A stretch of DNA of 64,000 nt. Source: Leptothrix sp. (in: b-proteobacteria). GTDB lineage: Bacteria > Pseudomonadota > Gammaproteobacteria > Burkholderiales > Burkholderiaceae_C. Both the position numbers and the translations under genes were made by a program. The notes beneath the pieces are model-generated. The model had not been told where the DNA came from. It was given only the letters and a program-made list of their open reading frames with translations, and made no database searches. This document shows positions 63,611 to 64,000 of the stretch, one piece after another; position 1 is the first letter of the stretch, and every line of letters starts with the position of its first letter. The stretch is from the NCBI GenBank assembly GCA_013822685.1, contig PNKV01000006.1, forward strand, positions 124,001 to 188,000, read 5' to 3'.

Positions 63611-63687
63611 TGGTAGGCCGTGTTGGACTTGAACCAACGACCAAAGGATTATGAGTCCTCTGCTCTAACCAACTGAGCTAACGGCCC
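63611..63687 (-). tRNA. tRNA with CAU anticodon, Ile2-like
   Basis: The minus strand folds into a complete cloverleaf: acceptor GGGCCGT/ACGGCCT, D-arm GCTCAGTTGGTTAGAGC, anticodon stem GAGGA-CTCATAA-TCCTT, T-arm GTTGG-TTCAAGT-CCAAC, discriminator A and encoded CCA (63611-63613). The anticodon is CAU. It is not an initiator, since the anticodon stem lacks the three G:C pairs. C4:G69 and C5:G68 in the acceptor stem are known positive determinants for TilS in E. coli, so this is probably tRNA-Ile2 with lysidine at position 34 rather than elongator Met. Confidence 0.9.
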
Positions 63688-63714
63688 CCGGCCTTGAAAC
63701 GCAAGGGAGCGGCG

Positions 63715-63720
63715 ATTGTA
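63715..63720 (-). promoter_or_regulatory. Possible -10 element of the tRNA gene
   Basis: Minus-strand TACAAT lies 27 bases before the tRNA 5' end. It matches TATAAT at five of six positions. The -35 region is weak, so the call is tentative. Confidence 0.4.
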
Positions 63721-63777
63721 AGGGCACGCCGCTTGCCATCTTCCTTCAGGTACTCACCCCCTTTGAAGGAGACGATC

Positions 63778-64000
63778 ATGGCCCAAAGCAGCATCTTAGG
63801 CACCGAACAAGCCCCCCGCCACGCCACCGGCCGCGACGCCGACGTGCTGGGGCCCAGCGACAGCTCCGACAGCGGCTCGGACATCCAGGGCGAACTGCAC
63901 CTGGAAACCGACGACTTCGAGACTCTGTCGGCCGCGATTTCCGGCGCCGGCAACACCGACCTGCAATCCGACACAGATGCTGGCGGCACCGGCGAGCGAG
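63778..64000 (+). CDS. Small acidic protein of unknown function (3' end outside window)
   Basis: The frame opens at ATG 63778, preceded by GAAGGAGA, and runs off the window; 74 residues are visible. It is Asp/Ser/Gly-rich and probably disordered: DVLGPSDSSDSGSDIQGEL, then DLQSDTDAGGTGER. I believe similar short acidic proteins occur in other Burkholderiales, but no function is known to me. No membrane segment or catalytic motif is seen. Confidence 0.7.
   Translation, partial: MAQSSILGTEQAPRHATGRDADVLGPSDSSDSGSDIQGELHLETDDFETLSAAISGAGNTDLQSDTDAGGTGER

Noticed and set aside
63611-63687. Initiator tRNA-Met
   Set aside because: The anticodon stem is GAGGA/TCCTT, without the three consecutive G:C pairs of initiators.
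1-64000. Mobile elements, CRISPR arrays or genomic islands
   Set aside because: No transposase, integrase, phage gene, spaced repeat array or abrupt change in base or codon use was seen; the tRNA at 63611 has no integrase beside it within the window.

Overview
The window is gene-dense, G+C-rich DNA from the chromosome of a Gram-negative, motile, aerobic bacterium. I place it in the Betaproteobacteria, order Burkholderiales (Aquabacterium/Leptothrix/Rubrivivax-like), by inference. The basis is the flgNMA | flgBCDEFGHIJKL layout, a dual-domain FlgJ, a lolC-lolD pair, a cyoABCD-SURF1-RegB/RegA block, a lipase with a dedicated foldase, and strong G/C preference at third codon positions. No insertion sequence, prophage, CRISPR array or rRNA was seen. 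No intergenic gap exceeds about 240 bases.

Layout. 1-601: 5' part of surE (minus). 772-6547: a NarL-type regulator, a multi-spanning histidine kinase and a diguanylate cyclase built from two full sensor-GGDEF copies in one chain. 6559-9155 (minus): an orphan GspE/PilB-type ATPase coupled to a spermidine-synthase-like protein. 9265-16526: housekeeping and catabolic genes (carboxylesterase, deoxyinosine glycosylase-like, MOSC, SDR, class II amidotransferase, gshA, rhlE). 16601-19122: a small exported His/Met-rich protein, then a secreted lipase and its foldase separated by a terminator-like hairpin. 19135-26219 (minus): Suv3-like helicase, TatD, an LTA-synthase-family membrane sulfatase, LolD and LolC. 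26254-28993: an unassigned protein and recJ.

29010-41409 is the flagellar rod/hook/ring locus. flgA, flgM and flgN are on the minus strand, with a very good sigma-28 promoter match before flgM. flgB to flgL run on the plus strand. An HDOD protein (c-di-GMP/motility signalling type) and srkA follow. 43711-45438 is a second diguanylate cyclase whose membrane sensor is internally duplicated. A DHH phosphoesterase, a large lipoprotein and an MFS transporter come next.

50131-56921 is a respiratory block: cytochrome bo-type ubiquinol oxidase (cyoABCD), SURF1, and a RegB/RegA redox two-component pair with the GGxxNPF quinone motif and a conserved-position cysteine. opgD follows. 58601-60508 (minus) is a DUF3455 lipoprotein - ECF sigma - RskA-like anti-sigma operon. 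It diverges from a polar amino-acid ABC importer (60678-63600). Three GGATG repeats at exact 10-bp spacing lie between them. A CAU-anticodon tRNA (Ile2-like) and the start of a small acidic protein end the window.

The most unusual content is the pair of diguanylate cyclases, each made by a different internal duplication: one doubles the whole enzyme, the other only its sensor. Next come the regulatory structures: the lipA-lif hairpin, the hairpin at the flgI start codon, the flgM leader, and the repeat array in front of the ECF operon.
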